A stretch of DNA of 64,000 nt from DAIDKA01 sp035487155 (GTDB taxonomy: Bacteria > Pseudomonadota > Gammaproteobacteria > Steroidobacterales > Steroidobacteraceae), in NCBI GenBank assembly GCA_035487155.1, contig DATHMK010000050.1:79823-143822 (forward strand), in the 5' to 3' direction. Within the stretch, counting starts at the first letter, position 1. Each line of letters starts with the position of its first letter. Position numbers and translations under genes: made by a program. The notes beneath the pieces are model-generated. The model did not search any database, was not told the DNA's origin, and saw nothing but the letters and a program-made list of their open reading frames with translations. Positions 1-9,637 of the stretch are shown in pieces.

Positions 1-2004
1 ATTGCCGCCATCATCGTGGACCTCTTTCTGCCCGACGCCGAGGGAATCGAGGTCGTTCATCAGCTACTGCAGGAAGCTCCGTACCTTCCCATCCTGGTCA
101 TCGCCAACCTGCCAGATGAAAACCTTGCCAAGCTGGCCGTACGCCATGGAGCGCAGGACTATCTTTTGAAGACGCGACTGGATCGGTACTCGCTGAACAA
201 AGTCCTGGAGAGCATGGTGGATCGTGCCGCCAATGCCGAGGCGCTGTTCGCGCACAAAGAACTTGCTCAAGTAACCCTGAATTCCATCGGCGAAGCCGTG
301 CTCAGCGTCGCGCTTGATGGGGCGGTCATCTACCTGAATCCAGTCGCAGAATCACTGACCGGCTGGCGGGGCGCTGAGGCGGCAGGCCATCCCGTTGAGG
401 AAGTGCTCAATATCGTGGATGGCTCCACTCGCATACCCGTTTCGAATCCATTATTCATGGCCATGAAGCAAAACAAGGCCCTCAGTCTCACTCCCCACTG
501 CGTTCTCATTCGACGCGATGGGTCCGAGTCAGGCATTGAAGACTCGGCGGCCCCCATCCATGACAGAAACGGCCTGGTGACCGGCGCGGTCATGGTGTTT
601 CATGACGTCACACAGGCGCGGGCCCTGGCCCTTCGGACTTCCTATCTGGCGCAGCACGACACGTTGAGCGGCCTGGCCAACAGGGCTATGCTGCACGACC
701 GGCTTTCCCATGCAATCACGGCCGCGAACCGCCACCGGGAAAAGCTCGCCGTGTTGTTCATTGATGTGGATCGCTTCAAGCAGGTCAACGATTTCCTGGG
801 CCATTCCGTGGGCGACCGCCTGCTACAGGCGATGGCACAGCGGTTGGTGACCTGCCTGCGGGATTCCGATACCGCCGGCCGCTTCGGCGGTGATGAGTTT
901 GTGGTCGTGCTTTCGGAAGTTGCGCACAGCGCGGACGCCGCAATCATTGCCGACAAACTGCTCGTCACTCTAAGCCAGCCATACACCATCGATGCGCATT
1001 CCCTTCACATCACTGTCAGCATCGGGATCGCCACCTTCCCAGATGACGGGCTGGATGCGGAGCTGCTCCTTAAGAATGCCGACGTTGCGATGTACCACGC
1101 GAAGGACGGCGGCCGCAATCAGCAGCTTTTCTATGCAAGACACATGAACCGGCGTGCGGGCGATCGCCAGATTCTTGAAGGTGACTTGCGCCGAGCCATC
1201 GCGCAGCAAGAGTTTGTGCTGCACTACCAGCCGAAGGTCGACCTGCAGACAGGACAGATCACGGGCGTCGAGTCGCTGATACGATGGCGTCATCCAGCTC
1301 ATGGTCTCGTACCGGCCGCGCCCTTCATCCGGGTTGCGGAGCAATGTGGCCTTATAGTGCCGATTGGCAGGTGGGTGCTGCGAGAAGCATGCCGTCAGGC
1401 CCGCGACTGGCTGGATGCCGGTCTACCGCTCATCCAGATTAGCGTGAACACCTCCGCGCTGGAATTGACCAAAGCAGGGTTCGTCGAGAACGTTCGCGCA
1501 ACCCTTTTGGCGTTCAACCTCACGCCGCGCACTCTGGAACTCGAACTCACGGAAACCTACCTGGCGCAGGAGCCCGAAGTGATCGAGGCAGTGCTGCAGG
1601 AGCTCAAGTCCCTTGGCGTGAGGCTCGCCTTCGATGACTTCGGCACCGGATATGCAAGTCTGACCTCTCTGCGGACCCTCCCTGTGGATGCGCTGAAGAT
1701 CGACCAGTCGTTTGTGCGCAATGTGGCATCCGGCACCGATGATGCCGCCATTGTCATCGCCATGATCACCATGGGTCGCAGTCTGCACCTGCGAGTCGTA
1801 GCCGAGGGGGTTGAGACTCGCCAGCAGCTCGAATTCCTGCTCGCTCACGGCTGCCCTGAGGGGCAGGGTCACTATTTCAGTCGGCCCGTATCCGCCGACG
1901 AATTCGCCGTTCTGATGGGCCGCCGCTTTGCGGTCGGCACCCTGCGCGCGTCCGATCCGCCCGCGCAAGCGCGGATTACGTCTGTATCTTCAGCCGCAGG
2001 GTAA
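1..2004 (+). CDS. REC-PAS-GGDEF-EAL c-di-GMP signalling protein (5' partial)
   Basis: The frame is open from base 1, so the true start lies upstream; a GTG at 16 falls inside the receiver domain. The visible receiver part holds the phospho-acceptor Asp in VDLFLPD and ends in QDYLLK. A PAS domain follows (bases about 250-620), then a GGDEF domain with an intact RFGGDEF motif (near base 880). An EAL domain follows with ESLIRW (Ser in place of Ala, the metal-binding Glu kept), ELELTET, DDFGTGY, KIDQSFV, EGVE and QGHYFSRP. All these are features of active cyclases and phosphodiesterases, so a bifunctional c-di-GMP regulator driven by phosphorelay is likely. Its 3' end overlaps the convergent histidine kinase gene by 29 bases. 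Confidence 0.93.
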   Translation: MAAIIVDLFLPDAEGIEVVHQLLQEAPYLPILVIANLPDENLAKLAVRHGAQDYLLKTRLDRYSLNKVLESMVDRAANAEALFAHKELAQVTLNSIGEAVLSVALDGAVIYLNPVAESLTGWRGAEAAGHPVEEVLNIVDGSTRIPVSNPLFMAMKQNKALSLTPHCVLIRRDGSESGIEDSAAPIHDRNGLVTGAVMVFHDVTQARALALRTSYLAQHDTLSGLANRAMLHDRLSHAITAANRHREKLAVLFIDVDRFKQVNDFLGHSVGDRLLQAMAQRLVTCLRDSDTAGRFGGDEFVVVLSEVAHSADAAIIADKLLVTLSQPYTIDAHSLHITVSIGIATFPDDGLDAELLLKNADVAMYHAKDGGRNQQLFYARHMNRRAGDRQILEGDLRRAIAQQEFVLHYQPKVDLQTGQITGVESLIRWRHPAHGLVPAAPFIRVAEQCGLIVPIGRWVLREACRQARDWLDAGLPLIQISVNTSALELTKAGFVENVRATLLAFNLTPRTLELELTETYLAQEPEVIEAVLQELKSLGVRLAFDDFGTGYASLTSLRTLPVDALKIDQSFVRNVASGTDDAAIVIAMITMGRSLHLRVVAEGVETRQQLEFLLAHGCPEGQGHYFSRPVSADEFAVLMGRRFAVGTLRASDPPAQARITSVSSAAG

Positions 2005-2746
2005 ATTCGCTGCCTCGACCGATGCCTTCACTTGCCGCCGATACCGTGCCTCCATGTGACTCCACGATGGAGCGCACCAGCGCCAAACCGATGCCCAGAC
2101 CGGATCGACTCTGCACCGCGGCGGAGTCCGCTCGAACGAACAGGCCAAAAATGAACGGTAGTGAAGCCGCCGCTATGCCGACTCCGCAGTCGCGTACCTG
2201 AACCACTGCATGCCCATCGTCGGCAAGCATCGACACGGTGATCTGGCCGCCTGCTTCTGAATATTTCGACGCATTGGAGAGCAGATTGACGAACACCTGC
2301 TCAAGCCGGTTCGCATCCCCCAGAACCCAGATACTCGATTGCGGCACGCTGACGACAAGTTGGATCTGCTGCTCAGTGAATTGCGGCCCGGCAGTCTCGA
2401 TTGCGCTGCTCAGCACGGCTCTGAGGTCCACCCGCTCGCGCTGCAGTGGCAGGCTTTCAAGCCGTGGGCCAACCATCCGGCATGGACTGGAAGTCAGTAG
2501 GGCGATCTGGCGCACCTGACGTTCGATCAGTTCGTGCATGCGCTGTCGCAGCGGATCCTCATTGCCGCGTAGGCGCAGTACCGCAATCGCATTCTGAATG
2601 GCCGCCAGTGGGCTGCGCAGTTCGTGCAGCAGCAGAGCCATCGGTTCGTTGTCGCGGCATTGCACCGCATCGTCGAAATCAAATTCTGACAAGAACAGTT
2701 GTACATCTGTTTGGGTCGCAGTTTCGGCTGAGTGAGTGTCCGCCAT
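1976..2746 (-). CDS. Small soluble sensor histidine kinase
   Basis: 256 residues with no membrane segment or sensor domain. The HisKA helix contains LLHELRSPLAAIQNA with the phospho-accepting His (about residue 42). The ATPase domain has the N box (NLLSNASKYSE), G1 (DCGVGIA), the F box and G2 (SGLGIGLALVRSIVESHGG). The linker between HisKA and ATPase, which usually carries DDLLDxSR, is diverged (LLTSSPCRMVGPR). ATP-dependent autophosphorylation and transfer to a response regulator is the expected role; the partner is unknown. It is convergent with the REC-PAS-GGDEF-EAL gene, which could be a target. An AT-rich stretch of about 80 bases (2865-2945) upstream is likely to hold its promoter. Confidence 0.88.
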   Translation of the reverse strand: MADTHSAETATQTDVQLFLSEFDFDDAVQCRDNEPMALLLHELRSPLAAIQNAIAVLRLRGNEDPLRQRMHELIERQVRQIALLTSSPCRMVGPRLESLPLQRERVDLRAVLSSAIETAGPQFTEQQIQLVVSVPQSSIWVLGDANRLEQVFVNLLSNASKYSEAGGQITVSMLADDGHAVVQVRDCGVGIAAASLPFIFGLFVRADSAAVQSRSGLGIGLALVRSIVESHGGTVSAASEGIGRGSEFTLRLKIQT

Positions 2747-2982
2747 GTGCCTGCTCCAGACCTTTGTCCGTCAGCGGGAACCTACATTTCAGCTCGGCTG
2801 TATTCCGTGCGATAGCGAACATACGGGCCAGAGCGCGGTCTGCACTGTGGCCGATACTCTAGTATTTAGACGGGGCAGAAACATTCGTCGTTTCAAAAGC
2901 TTAGTTTATGTATTTAAGACATTCCTTAAATTAAACCAAGTCGGGTGATCAACGGCTACGTGAAAAAAATTGTTCCACGAGC

Positions 2983-4116
2983 CTAGCGAATGGTTTTGCG
3001 CGGCAGTTCAATGGTGAAGACACACCCGGATCCGGGTTTGTCGCGGACCCTGAGGACTCCGTTGTTCGCCTCGACACTGCGCTGGCAGATGGCAAGCCCG
3101 AGCCCCAATCCGGATTTGTCTGCGCCGGCTTGTGCAAAGGGCGCAAAAATCCGCGCCGCGCTGCCCGGGGGCAGGCCACCACAATGGTCCTCGACTTCGA
3201 TCAGGATGCGATCCGCGACCGCGAAGGCGGACAAGGAGACGTCAGTGCCAAGTCTGGTGAACTTGAAGGCGTTCTGCAGCAGATTTCCGAGTGCCGAAAG
3301 CAACATGTCACGGTCGACGTCCACCGCAAGGCCCTCCTCGACAGGAGACACGGTGAACTTGCAGCCCCGAGCCCCCGCCTCGAGCAATGCCGAAATTCCG
3401 ATCTGATCAATGAAATCGGAGACGGAGACGAGCTCATGCTGGGGCAGCATTCCGGCGGCGACGCGGACGTCCGCGAGCGAGCGGTCAATCAGCGTACGCA
3501 GTCCTATCAGGGAGCGCTCCAGCACCGCCCCGGTTGCGCCACTGGCCCCGACATTCCCCAGTTTGATGGCGGTGAAGGCGAGTGTGCTCGTGTGCAGCAG
3601 ATTGCGCAGCTCGTGCGCGAGAAATCCCAACCTTTCATTCAGCGCCTGCACCCCATCATTGGCCAGGACGGAATAGCGCTGGTAGGAGTACTCCGTGACA
3701 GCATCCGCGATGCCGTTGTCGAGGCAGCGGTTCAGTGTCCGGAATTCATCTGTTTCAATGGGCGCTTTGCGTTCGAAGGCCAGATCCGTGATGGCCTGAC
3801 ACAAATCACCATAATCGTGAACAACCTGGTCGACCGAAAAACCCTGCTGCATCAGCTCACGCCCGTGCAGCGCCGCGCTGGCCCCCATCTCCGACTGGGC
3901 GTGGCCGACGCCACCGGCCGGCCCTGAAACCTTGCGGCTCAGCATGGGGTTGGCGGTTTGCTCGACCTCCAGGGTCTTTATCAATTGATCGAGGAACAGC
4001 GGTATGCCGTGCATGAGCTCTGCATCAGTCACCCTGGGAGCTGACCTTTGCGCAACCTTTGAACGGCAGCGCTCGATCAGATCGGCGCGATTGCTGGTCA
4101 GAAATTCGTGCAGCAT
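2983..4116 (-). CDS. Sensor histidine kinase with RsbRD-like N-terminal domain
   Basis: 377 residues, cytoplasmic. Residues 1-165 form an all-helical domain (HEFLTSNRADLIERCRSKV at the N terminus) resembling the RsbRD N-terminal/globin-sensor-like domain of stress-signalling proteins. HisKA follows with FLAHELRNLLHTSTLAF (phospho-His near residue 168). The ATPase domain has ALGNLLQNAFKFTR (N box), EDHCGGLPPG (G1, Cys-Gly variant) and SGLGLGLAICQRSVEANNG (G2). No cognate regulator is adjacent. The ATG at 4116 faces the P-type ATPase gene across about 110 bases. Kinase activity is likely; the signal is not evident from the sequence. Confidence 0.85.
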   Translation of the reverse strand: MLHEFLTSNRADLIERCRSKVAQRSAPRVTDAELMHGIPLFLDQLIKTLEVEQTANPMLSRKVSGPAGGVGHAQSEMGASAALHGRELMQQGFSVDQVVHDYGDLCQAITDLAFERKAPIETDEFRTLNRCLDNGIADAVTEYSYQRYSVLANDGVQALNERLGFLAHELRNLLHTSTLAFTAIKLGNVGASGATGAVLERSLIGLRTLIDRSLADVRVAAGMLPQHELVSVSDFIDQIGISALLEAGARGCKFTVSPVEEGLAVDVDRDMLLSALGNLLQNAFKFTRLGTDVSLSAFAVADRILIEVEDHCGGLPPGSAARIFAPFAQAGADKSGLGLGLAICQRSVEANNGVLRVRDKPGSGCVFTIELPRKTIR

Positions 4117-4227
4117 CCCCCGAGTGTACGTGACCGATGCTTTCTTATATGTGCGGTTGCGTACCGACGATCCGCGGGGGCGGGTCCATGGTCAACGCGC
4201 ACCAATGATGCGCACGGGGTGAGACGA

Positions 4228-6588
4228 ATGGGTAGCGGTGGCCTGTCCAGCCAGGAGGCGACCCTGCGGCTGCGCAAGGACGGGCGCAACGAGATGCCTG
4301 ATACCACGCTGCATCCGCTGCGGCGCGCGGCGCATAAGTTCTGGGCTCCTGTTCCGTGGATGCTGGAAGCGGCCATCGCCCTGGAACTGGGGCTCGGCAA
4401 ATTCATCGAGGCGGCCATCATCGCGGCGCTCCTGATATTCAATGCGGTGCTGGGCCTGCTCCAGGAGAGTCGCGCTCAGGCAACGCTCGCTGCCCTGAAG
4501 TCGCGCCTGGCGCTCAATACCGTCGCGTGGCGCGATGGGGCGTGGAAGACGGTTCGTGCCGCCGAACTGGTGGTGGGCGATCAGGTCAAGCTGTCACTCG
4601 GCGGCGTGGTTGCCGCGGATGTGACTGTGAGCGCCGGAGAAGTTCTGCTCGACCAATCCATGCTCACCGGCGAGTCCGCTCCAATCGAAGCGGGCCCAGG
4701 CGCGCGGACTTTCGCCGGCGCCCTGGTGCGCCGCGGCGAGGCCGTCGCTGAGGTGACCGCGACGGGCGTACGCACCAAATTCGGCCGCACGGCGGAGCTG
4801 GTGCGTACGGCCCACGTCGTCAGCTCCCAGCAGCAGGCCGTGCTGCGCGTGGTGCGCAACCTCGCCGCATTCAATGGGCTCGTCATCGCCCTTCTCGTGG
4901 GCTATGCCTGCTACCTGATGTTACCTCTGGCACAGATCGTGCCCCTGGTGCTCACGGCCGTGCTGGCGTCGATTCCGGTCGCATTGCCGGCCACCTTCAC
5001 GCTGGCCGCAGCCCTTGGAGCGCGTGTCCTGGCCAAACGGGGCGTGCTGCCAACGCGTCTGACCGCGGTGGATGAGGCAGGTACGGCGGATGTTCTGTGT
5101 GCCGACAAAACCGGCACGCTGACGCGCAACGCTCTGGCGGTCACGCGCGTGCAGCCGCTGCCCGGCTTCGATGAAGCGCATGTCCTGGCGCTGGCCGCGC
5201 TGGCCAGTTCCGACGGTGGTCAGGATCCGGTGGATGGCGCGATCCGCTCTGCCGCTTGCGCCAAGCCGGTTTCCGATGCGCCCGAGCTGCTGAAGTTCGT
5301 GGCATTCGATCCGGCCAAGAAGATGTCCGAGGCCACCGCCACTGATTCCCGCGGCGCGACGCAGCGGATTGTGAAGGGTGCATTCGCGGTCGTCAGTCCC
5401 CTGGCACAGGCCAGTTCCACGGCCGCTGCGGCGGCCAAAGGCCTTGAGGAGCGGGGTCTGCGCGTGCTGGCGGTGGCCGTTGGATGTTCGCCCACACTGC
5501 AACTGGCCGGACTCATTGCGCTGAGCGATCCGCCTCGCAAGGACTCTGCTGCTCTGGTGAGCGAACTGAAGGCATTGGGAGTGCTCACCGTGATGGTCAC
5601 GGGCGATGCGCCGCAGACCGCCGCCATCGTGGCCAGTGCGGTCGGCCTGCATGGAGCACTGTGTCCACCGGGCCCGATTCCAGACAACGTGCACCCTGGG
5701 CAATACGCCGTCTACGCCGGGGTTCTGCCTGAGGACAAGTACAACCTGGTCAAGGCTTTCCAGAAGAGCGGCCACATCGTCGGCATGTGCGGCGATGGGG
5801 CCAACGACGCGCCGGCGCTGCGTCAGGCGCAGATCGGCATAGCCGTCTCCACCGCAACCGATGTGGCCAAATCAGCCGCCGGCATGGTGCTGACCACCGC
5901 CGGACTGGCGGGCATCGTCGCGGCCGTGCAGGAAGGTCGTATCACCTTCCAGCGTATCCAGACCTATGCTTTGAACTCCATCATCAAAAAGGTCGTGACG
6001 GTGCTGTTCCTGATCGCCGGTCTGATCATGACGGGGCAGGCCATCCTGACTCCCCTGCTGATGGTCATCATCATGGTGGCCGGGGACTTTCTGGCCATGG
6101 CCTTGACCACGGACAATGTACGGCCCTCCCCGACACCCAATGTCTGGCGCATCGGCCGCCTGACGATGGCCGGCGTGATCCTGGGGGTTTGCCTGCTGGC
6201 CTTCTGCACGGCAGTCCTGGTCGTTGGAAAATATGGCCTGAATCTGTCCATCCAGGCCCTTCGGACCCTGGCGTTCATCGTGCTGGTGTTCGGCGGCCAG
6301 GCCACCATCTATGCCATCCGCGAACGCCAGCACCTTTGGGGTACGCGTCCCAGTCTTCTGTTGGCCCTGTCATCCCTGGCGGATGTCGCGATCGCCTCGA
6401 CATTGGCGGTTGCCGGAATCGCCATGACACCACTGCCCGCTTCGCTGGTGGCCGCCACGCTTGGGGCTGCCATGGTGTTTTCCTTTGTGCTGGATCTGGT
6501 TAAGGTTCTAGTCTTTGCACAGCTTTTCGCCGGCCACACTGCCAAGGGACATCATGCGGATCAATCCCAACGACTTTCTCCAGCCTGA
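4228..6588 (+). CDS. P3A-type plasma-membrane proton-efflux ATPase
   Basis: About 786 residues from the ATG at 4228. An upstream in-frame start at 4108 would overlap the divergent kinase gene and add residues unlike the family. The protein starts with the short cytosolic segment and paired helices typical of P3A pumps (GLSSQEATLRLRKDGRNEMP). The actuator loop has LTGES, the TM4 region has PVALPATFTLA, the phosphorylation site is DKTGTLT (Asp about 293), and the hinge has GDGANDAPAL. It lacks the heavy-metal-binding N-terminal domains of P1B pumps. The expected reaction is ATP-driven H+ export across the inner membrane. The 3' end overlaps the PPK2 gene by 35 bases, so the two are probably cotranscribed. 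Cation specificity is inferred from family resemblance. Confidence 0.9.
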   Translation: MGSGGLSSQEATLRLRKDGRNEMPDTTLHPLRRAAHKFWAPVPWMLEAAIALELGLGKFIEAAIIAALLIFNAVLGLLQESRAQATLAALKSRLALNTVAWRDGAWKTVRAAELVVGDQVKLSLGGVVAADVTVSAGEVLLDQSMLTGESAPIEAGPGARTFAGALVRRGEAVAEVTATGVRTKFGRTAELVRTAHVVSSQQQAVLRVVRNLAAFNGLVIALLVGYACYLMLPLAQIVPLVLTAVLASIPVALPATFTLAAALGARVLAKRGVLPTRLTAVDEAGTADVLCADKTGTLTRNALAVTRVQPLPGFDEAHVLALAALASSDGGQDPVDGAIRSAACAKPVSDAPELLKFVAFDPAKKMSEATATDSRGATQRIVKGAFAVVSPLAQASSTAAAAAKGLEERGLRVLAVAVGCSPTLQLAGLIALSDPPRKDSAALVSELKALGVLTVMVTGDAPQTAAIVASAVGLHGALCPPGPIPDNVHPGQYAVYAGVLPEDKYNLVKAFQKSGHIVGMCGDGANDAPALRQAQIGIAVSTATDVAKSAAGMVLTTAGLAGIVAAVQEGRITFQRIQTYALNSIIKKVVTVLFLIAGLIMTGQAILTPLLMVIIMVAGDFLAMALTTDNVRPSPTPNVWRIGRLTMAGVILGVCLLAFCTAVLVVGKYGLNLSIQALRTLAFIVLVFGGQATIYAIRERQHLWGTRPSLLLALSSLADVAIASTLAVAGIAMTPLPASLVAATLGAAMVFSFVLDLVKVLVFAQLFAGHTAKGHHADQSQRLSPA

Positions 6589-7417
6589 AGGCCATAAGGT
6601 CAATCTGCACAAGTGGCCCACGCTGATTGATCCGGTATACAAATCCAGGGCGCAGTACAAGAAGCTCCTGCAACAGCATGTCGAACGATTGAGTGCAATG
6701 CAGCAGCTGCATTACTCGACCAATCGTCACGCGCTGCTGATCATCCTTCAGGCCATGGATGCTGCCGGAAAAGACGGTGTCATCAAGCACGTGATGTCAG
6801 GTGTCAATCCGCAGGGTTGCCAGGTTTACAGCTTCAAAGCACCCAGTGCCACCGAACTGCAGCATGACTTTCTGTGGCGCACCACACGGGTACTGCCGGA
6901 ACGCGGTCATATCGGCATATTCAACCGGTCCTATTACGAGGAAGTACTCATCGTACGCGTGCATCACGAACTGCTGCGCGATGAAGGGCTCACCGACGCC
7001 CCAACCCGCGCTGCAAAGCTCTGGCAGGACCGGTATCGTTCCATCACCGACCTGGAGCGGCATCTGTGCGCCAACGGCACGCGCATCGTCAAACTCTTCC
7101 TGCACCTCTCCAAGGCGGAGCAGCGCAAGCGCTTTCTGGCCCGCATCGATGAACCGGAGAAGAACTGGAAATTCAGCCTCGCGGACATCAAGGAAAGAGG
7201 CTACTGGAAGCAGTACCGGAGAGCCTACGAGGAGTGTGTGGCTGCGACCAGCACCGCGCAGGCGCCCTGGTATATTGTTCCGGCCGACGACAAGGAGAAC
7301 GCCAGACTCATCGTCTCGGCCATCGTGCTCGATGCCTTCGAGCAATTCCGAATGCACTACCCGAAGACGAATGCAAAACGTCGGCGGGAGCTGCTCGCGA
7401 TCCGCAAGCAGCTTTAG
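6554..7417 (+). CDS. ppk2: Polyphosphate kinase 2 family protein
   Basis: 287 residues. The ATG at 6554 has an AAGGGA Shine-Dalgarno 4 bases upstream; an in-frame start at 6515 lies deeper inside the ATPase gene and adds non-family residues. PPK2 hallmarks are the Walker A-like AMDAAGKDG, the Walker B-like HIGIFNRSYYEEVL, and the lid Arg/Lys cluster (RKRFLARIDEPEKNWKFS). The family transfers phosphate between polyphosphate and nucleoside mono- or diphosphates. This single-domain length fits class I or III; which nucleotide is used cannot be read here. Overlap with the proton-pump gene suggests a link between polyphosphate-derived nucleotide supply and H+ pumping (inference). Confidence 0.92.
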   Translation: MRINPNDFLQPEGHKVNLHKWPTLIDPVYKSRAQYKKLLQQHVERLSAMQQLHYSTNRHALLIILQAMDAAGKDGVIKHVMSGVNPQGCQVYSFKAPSATELQHDFLWRTTRVLPERGHIGIFNRSYYEEVLIVRVHHELLRDEGLTDAPTRAAKLWQDRYRSITDLERHLCANGTRIVKLFLHLSKAEQRKRFLARIDEPEKNWKFSLADIKERGYWKQYRRAYEECVAATSTAQAPWYIVPADDKENARLIVSAIVLDAFEQFRMHYPKTNAKRRRELLAIRKQL

Positions 7418-7426
7418 GAGGATGAA

Positions 7427-8356
7427 ATGAAAGCCGTTCGATTACATGAGTATGGTGGCCCTGAAAACCTCAAGTACGAAGAGGACGTTCCCGACCCCAT
7501 CCTGATGGCCGATTCGGTACTGGTCGAGGCCGCGGCGACCAGCGTGAATCCTGTTGACTGGAAAATTCGCTCCGGTGCGCGGCAGAAGGATTTCCCACTG
7601 AAGCTGCCGGCCATCCTGGGCCGGGACGTCAGCGGCATCGTGCGGGCGGTGGGACTGAACATCCGCACCTTCAAACCAGGGGATCGCGTGCTGGCCTTCG
7701 CCACGGAAACCTACGCCGAGCTGGTTGCCGTACCCGGCTCCAGCCTCACCCACTTGCCGGATGGCTTGGACCTGGTGGACTCGGCCGCGATACCGCTCGT
7801 CGCCCTAACCGGCGAGCAGCTGGTACGCCTGGCGGCCCGGGCACAACGCGGGCAGACGCTGCTGGTCAGCGGCGCGCTGGGCAGCGTCGGGCGGGCGGCC
7901 GTGCATGCGGCCCAGAAACTCGGGGCGACGGTGATCGCGGGCGTACGCGCCCGGCAGCTGCCGGAGGCCCGGGCGCTCGGGGCGGCATATACCGTGGCCA
8001 TTGACGATGATGCGGCGATTGCGGCGCTTGCCATGCTGGACGGCGTTGCCGATACCGTGGGCGGGGAAACGGCCGCCAAGCTCTTTGGCAAGGTCAAGAA
8101 TGGCGGAAGCTTCGGCTACGCGTCGGTGTTGCCCGAGGGGGTGGCGCAACGCAATCCCGCCGTCACGGTCACGCGGGTGTTCGCACGTCCCGATGCGTCG
8201 AAGGTGCGCGAGTTCGCCGATGACGTCCGGGATGGGAAATTCGTATTGCCCATCGGCCGGCGGCTGCCGCTGCGCGATGCAGGCCAAGGGCATACCTTGG
8301 GGCAGCAAGGTGGTGTGGGAAAGATCGTACTGGTGTGTCGCGACGCAATTGATTAG
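7427..8356 (+). CDS. NADP-dependent MDR-family oxidoreductase (quinone reductase-like)
   Basis: 309 residues, with a good RBS (GGAGG) before the ATG. The N-terminal GroES-like domain (MKAVRLHEYGGPENLKYEE) lacks the structural-zinc Cys cluster, as in zeta-crystallin/quinone oxidoreductases. The Rossmann domain has VSGALGSVGRAAVHAA, the family's NADPH-binding Gly pattern. It starts 9 bases after the PPK2 stop and is probably the last gene of the ATPase-PPK2 operon. It likely reduces quinones or enones; the substrate is unknown. The next gene is convergent, about 10 bases downstream. Confidence 0.88.
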   Translation: MKAVRLHEYGGPENLKYEEDVPDPILMADSVLVEAAATSVNPVDWKIRSGARQKDFPLKLPAILGRDVSGIVRAVGLNIRTFKPGDRVLAFATETYAELVAVPGSSLTHLPDGLDLVDSAAIPLVALTGEQLVRLAARAQRGQTLLVSGALGSVGRAAVHAAQKLGATVIAGVRARQLPEARALGAAYTVAIDDDAAIAALAMLDGVADTVGGETAAKLFGKVKNGGSFGYASVLPEGVAQRNPAVTVTRVFARPDASKVREFADDVRDGKFVLPIGRRLPLRDAGQGHTLGQQGGVGKIVLVCRDAID

Positions 8357-8366
8357 AGCGGATGCG

Positions 8367-9503
8367 CTAAAGCCGCAACCAGCCGCGTCTTGCGATCTGA
8401 TGCAGCAGGATTCCGACGACAAAGGCCAGTCCGACATTCCACAAGGCGAAGGCGGCGGTTGCAAGGGTCATGAACCGCTCGCCCTTGTCCTTGCTGAAGT
8501 CACAGGAGCCCAGCGCCAGTTGCGCCCCCGTCAGAAACAGGATCACGCCCAGCACCGGCTGGGCCATCAGACCAAAAATCGTCTGGATGGATCCTGAGAA
8601 GAAAAATGCCAGACACAGAAGAATCACGCCCAGGATGATTGGCGCGCCCCCGGTGCGCGCACCGAATGCGACATGCCCCGCCATTCCGCCCGCTCCGTGA
8701 CACATGGGAACACCGCCAAAAACGGCACTCCCCAGGTTCATGAGGCCCGTCGAGGTTGCGATGCGGTTCTCGGTCACAGAGCGCTGCGGGAACAGCCGGT
8801 TGTTCTCCTCGCGCAGGGCGATGACCGCGTTCCCGAGCGTCAAGGGCAGTTGCGGCAGCGCGAGGAAGGCCGTGCCAATGAGCATGTCATGCCAGGTGAT
8901 GCTCGCAAGGGCAATCCTCGGCAAGTGAAAGGCAATTCGCGTCGCAGACAGCACCCGCAGGATCTGCGGATGCTGGCAGGCGCCACACAAGGCGCCGTAG
9001 AGGAGCAGCAGGAACATTGCCGGAATCGCCTTGTTGGAGAGCAGCAGCACGGTTCCCAGCAGTCCGATCCCCGCCATGAGCCAACCGCCGCTCATCCAGC
9101 GGATGCCTTCGAGCATGAAGCCAATGCCAAGCCCCAGGACGATCCCGATGACTATCGGTCTGGGAACCAGCCTTGAGATATGCCGGGCCACTCCCGTCAG
9201 ACCCAGAGCAAGCCATATCAGCCCGGTGGCAATGTCGGCGCCATAAACCGTGGTCTGCGTGATGGTCGCGGTTTGCGCGGCCTGCGTCGCCGCAACCGCC
9301 CCGATGGCCTTCATCGGCTGGACCGGGAAAGGAGTTCTGAAGTACACGCCGCAAATGACCATCGCGGCGCCAAAAGAAAACAGCACTCCAAACGGGTCCA
9401 TTTTCAGAACCGCGATATACGCAACCACAAACGGAATCAAAGTGCCCAGATCGCCGAAGGCGCCGGCCCACTCCATTCGATCGAAGCGGTTGCGGGTTAG
9501 CAC
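8367..9503 (-). CDS. MOT1-type molybdate/sulfate transporter
   Basis: About 378 residues with roughly ten hydrophobic segments. The start is taken as the GTG at 9503; a TTG at 9509 is also possible, and neither has a clear RBS. Family motifs of the plant/bacterial MOT1 group (SulP-like fold without a STAS domain) are GAFGDLGTLIPF near the N terminus and FPVQPMKAIGAVA around residue 60, with the mid-protein CHGAGGMAGHVAFGARTGGA. The expected role is uptake of molybdate or sulfate across the inner membrane. It is divergent from the arsenic operon across about 130 bases; no functional link is evident. Confidence 0.85.
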   Translation of the reverse strand: MLTRNRFDRMEWAGAFGDLGTLIPFVVAYIAVLKMDPFGVLFSFGAAMVICGVYFRTPFPVQPMKAIGAVAATQAAQTATITQTTVYGADIATGLIWLALGLTGVARHISRLVPRPIVIGIVLGLGIGFMLEGIRWMSGGWLMAGIGLLGTVLLLSNKAIPAMFLLLLYGALCGACQHPQILRVLSATRIAFHLPRIALASITWHDMLIGTAFLALPQLPLTLGNAVIALREENNRLFPQRSVTENRIATSTGLMNLGSAVFGGVPMCHGAGGMAGHVAFGARTGGAPIILGVILLCLAFFFSGSIQTIFGLMAQPVLGVILFLTGAQLALGSCDFSKDKGERFMTLATAAFALWNVGLAFVVGILLHQIARRGWLRL

Positions 9504-9601
9504 AGTCAATCAACACCACCATAGAGCCCGGATGGGCGCGCGATTGTGCCCCGAAGCGCTATATTTCAGGGGAGCCAACCCATTTGCTGCGCGTCCATGC
9601 C

Positions 9602-9636
9602 TTGACCCGCAGGTCTTATTTCGATACTTTTCGAAT
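9602..9636 (+). promoter_or_regulatory. Candidate arsR promoter with overlapping palindromic operator
   Basis: TTGACC (9602-9607) and TACTTT (9625-9630) are separated by 17 bases and sit directly before the arsR ATG at 9638. A dyad TTCGA-N6-TCGAA (9620-9635) covers the -10 element. ArsR proteins repress by binding dyads that overlap their own promoter, so this fits autoregulation. Transcription would start almost at the ATG, giving a leaderless message, in line with the absence of an RBS. The -10 match is weak. Confidence 0.4.
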
Positions 9637-9637
9637 C

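Noticed and set aside
2173..2358. Possible frameshift in the small histidine kinase
   Set aside because: The HisKA-ATPase linker is diverged, but the frame is continuous with intact N, G1 and G2 boxes; no better match in other frames.
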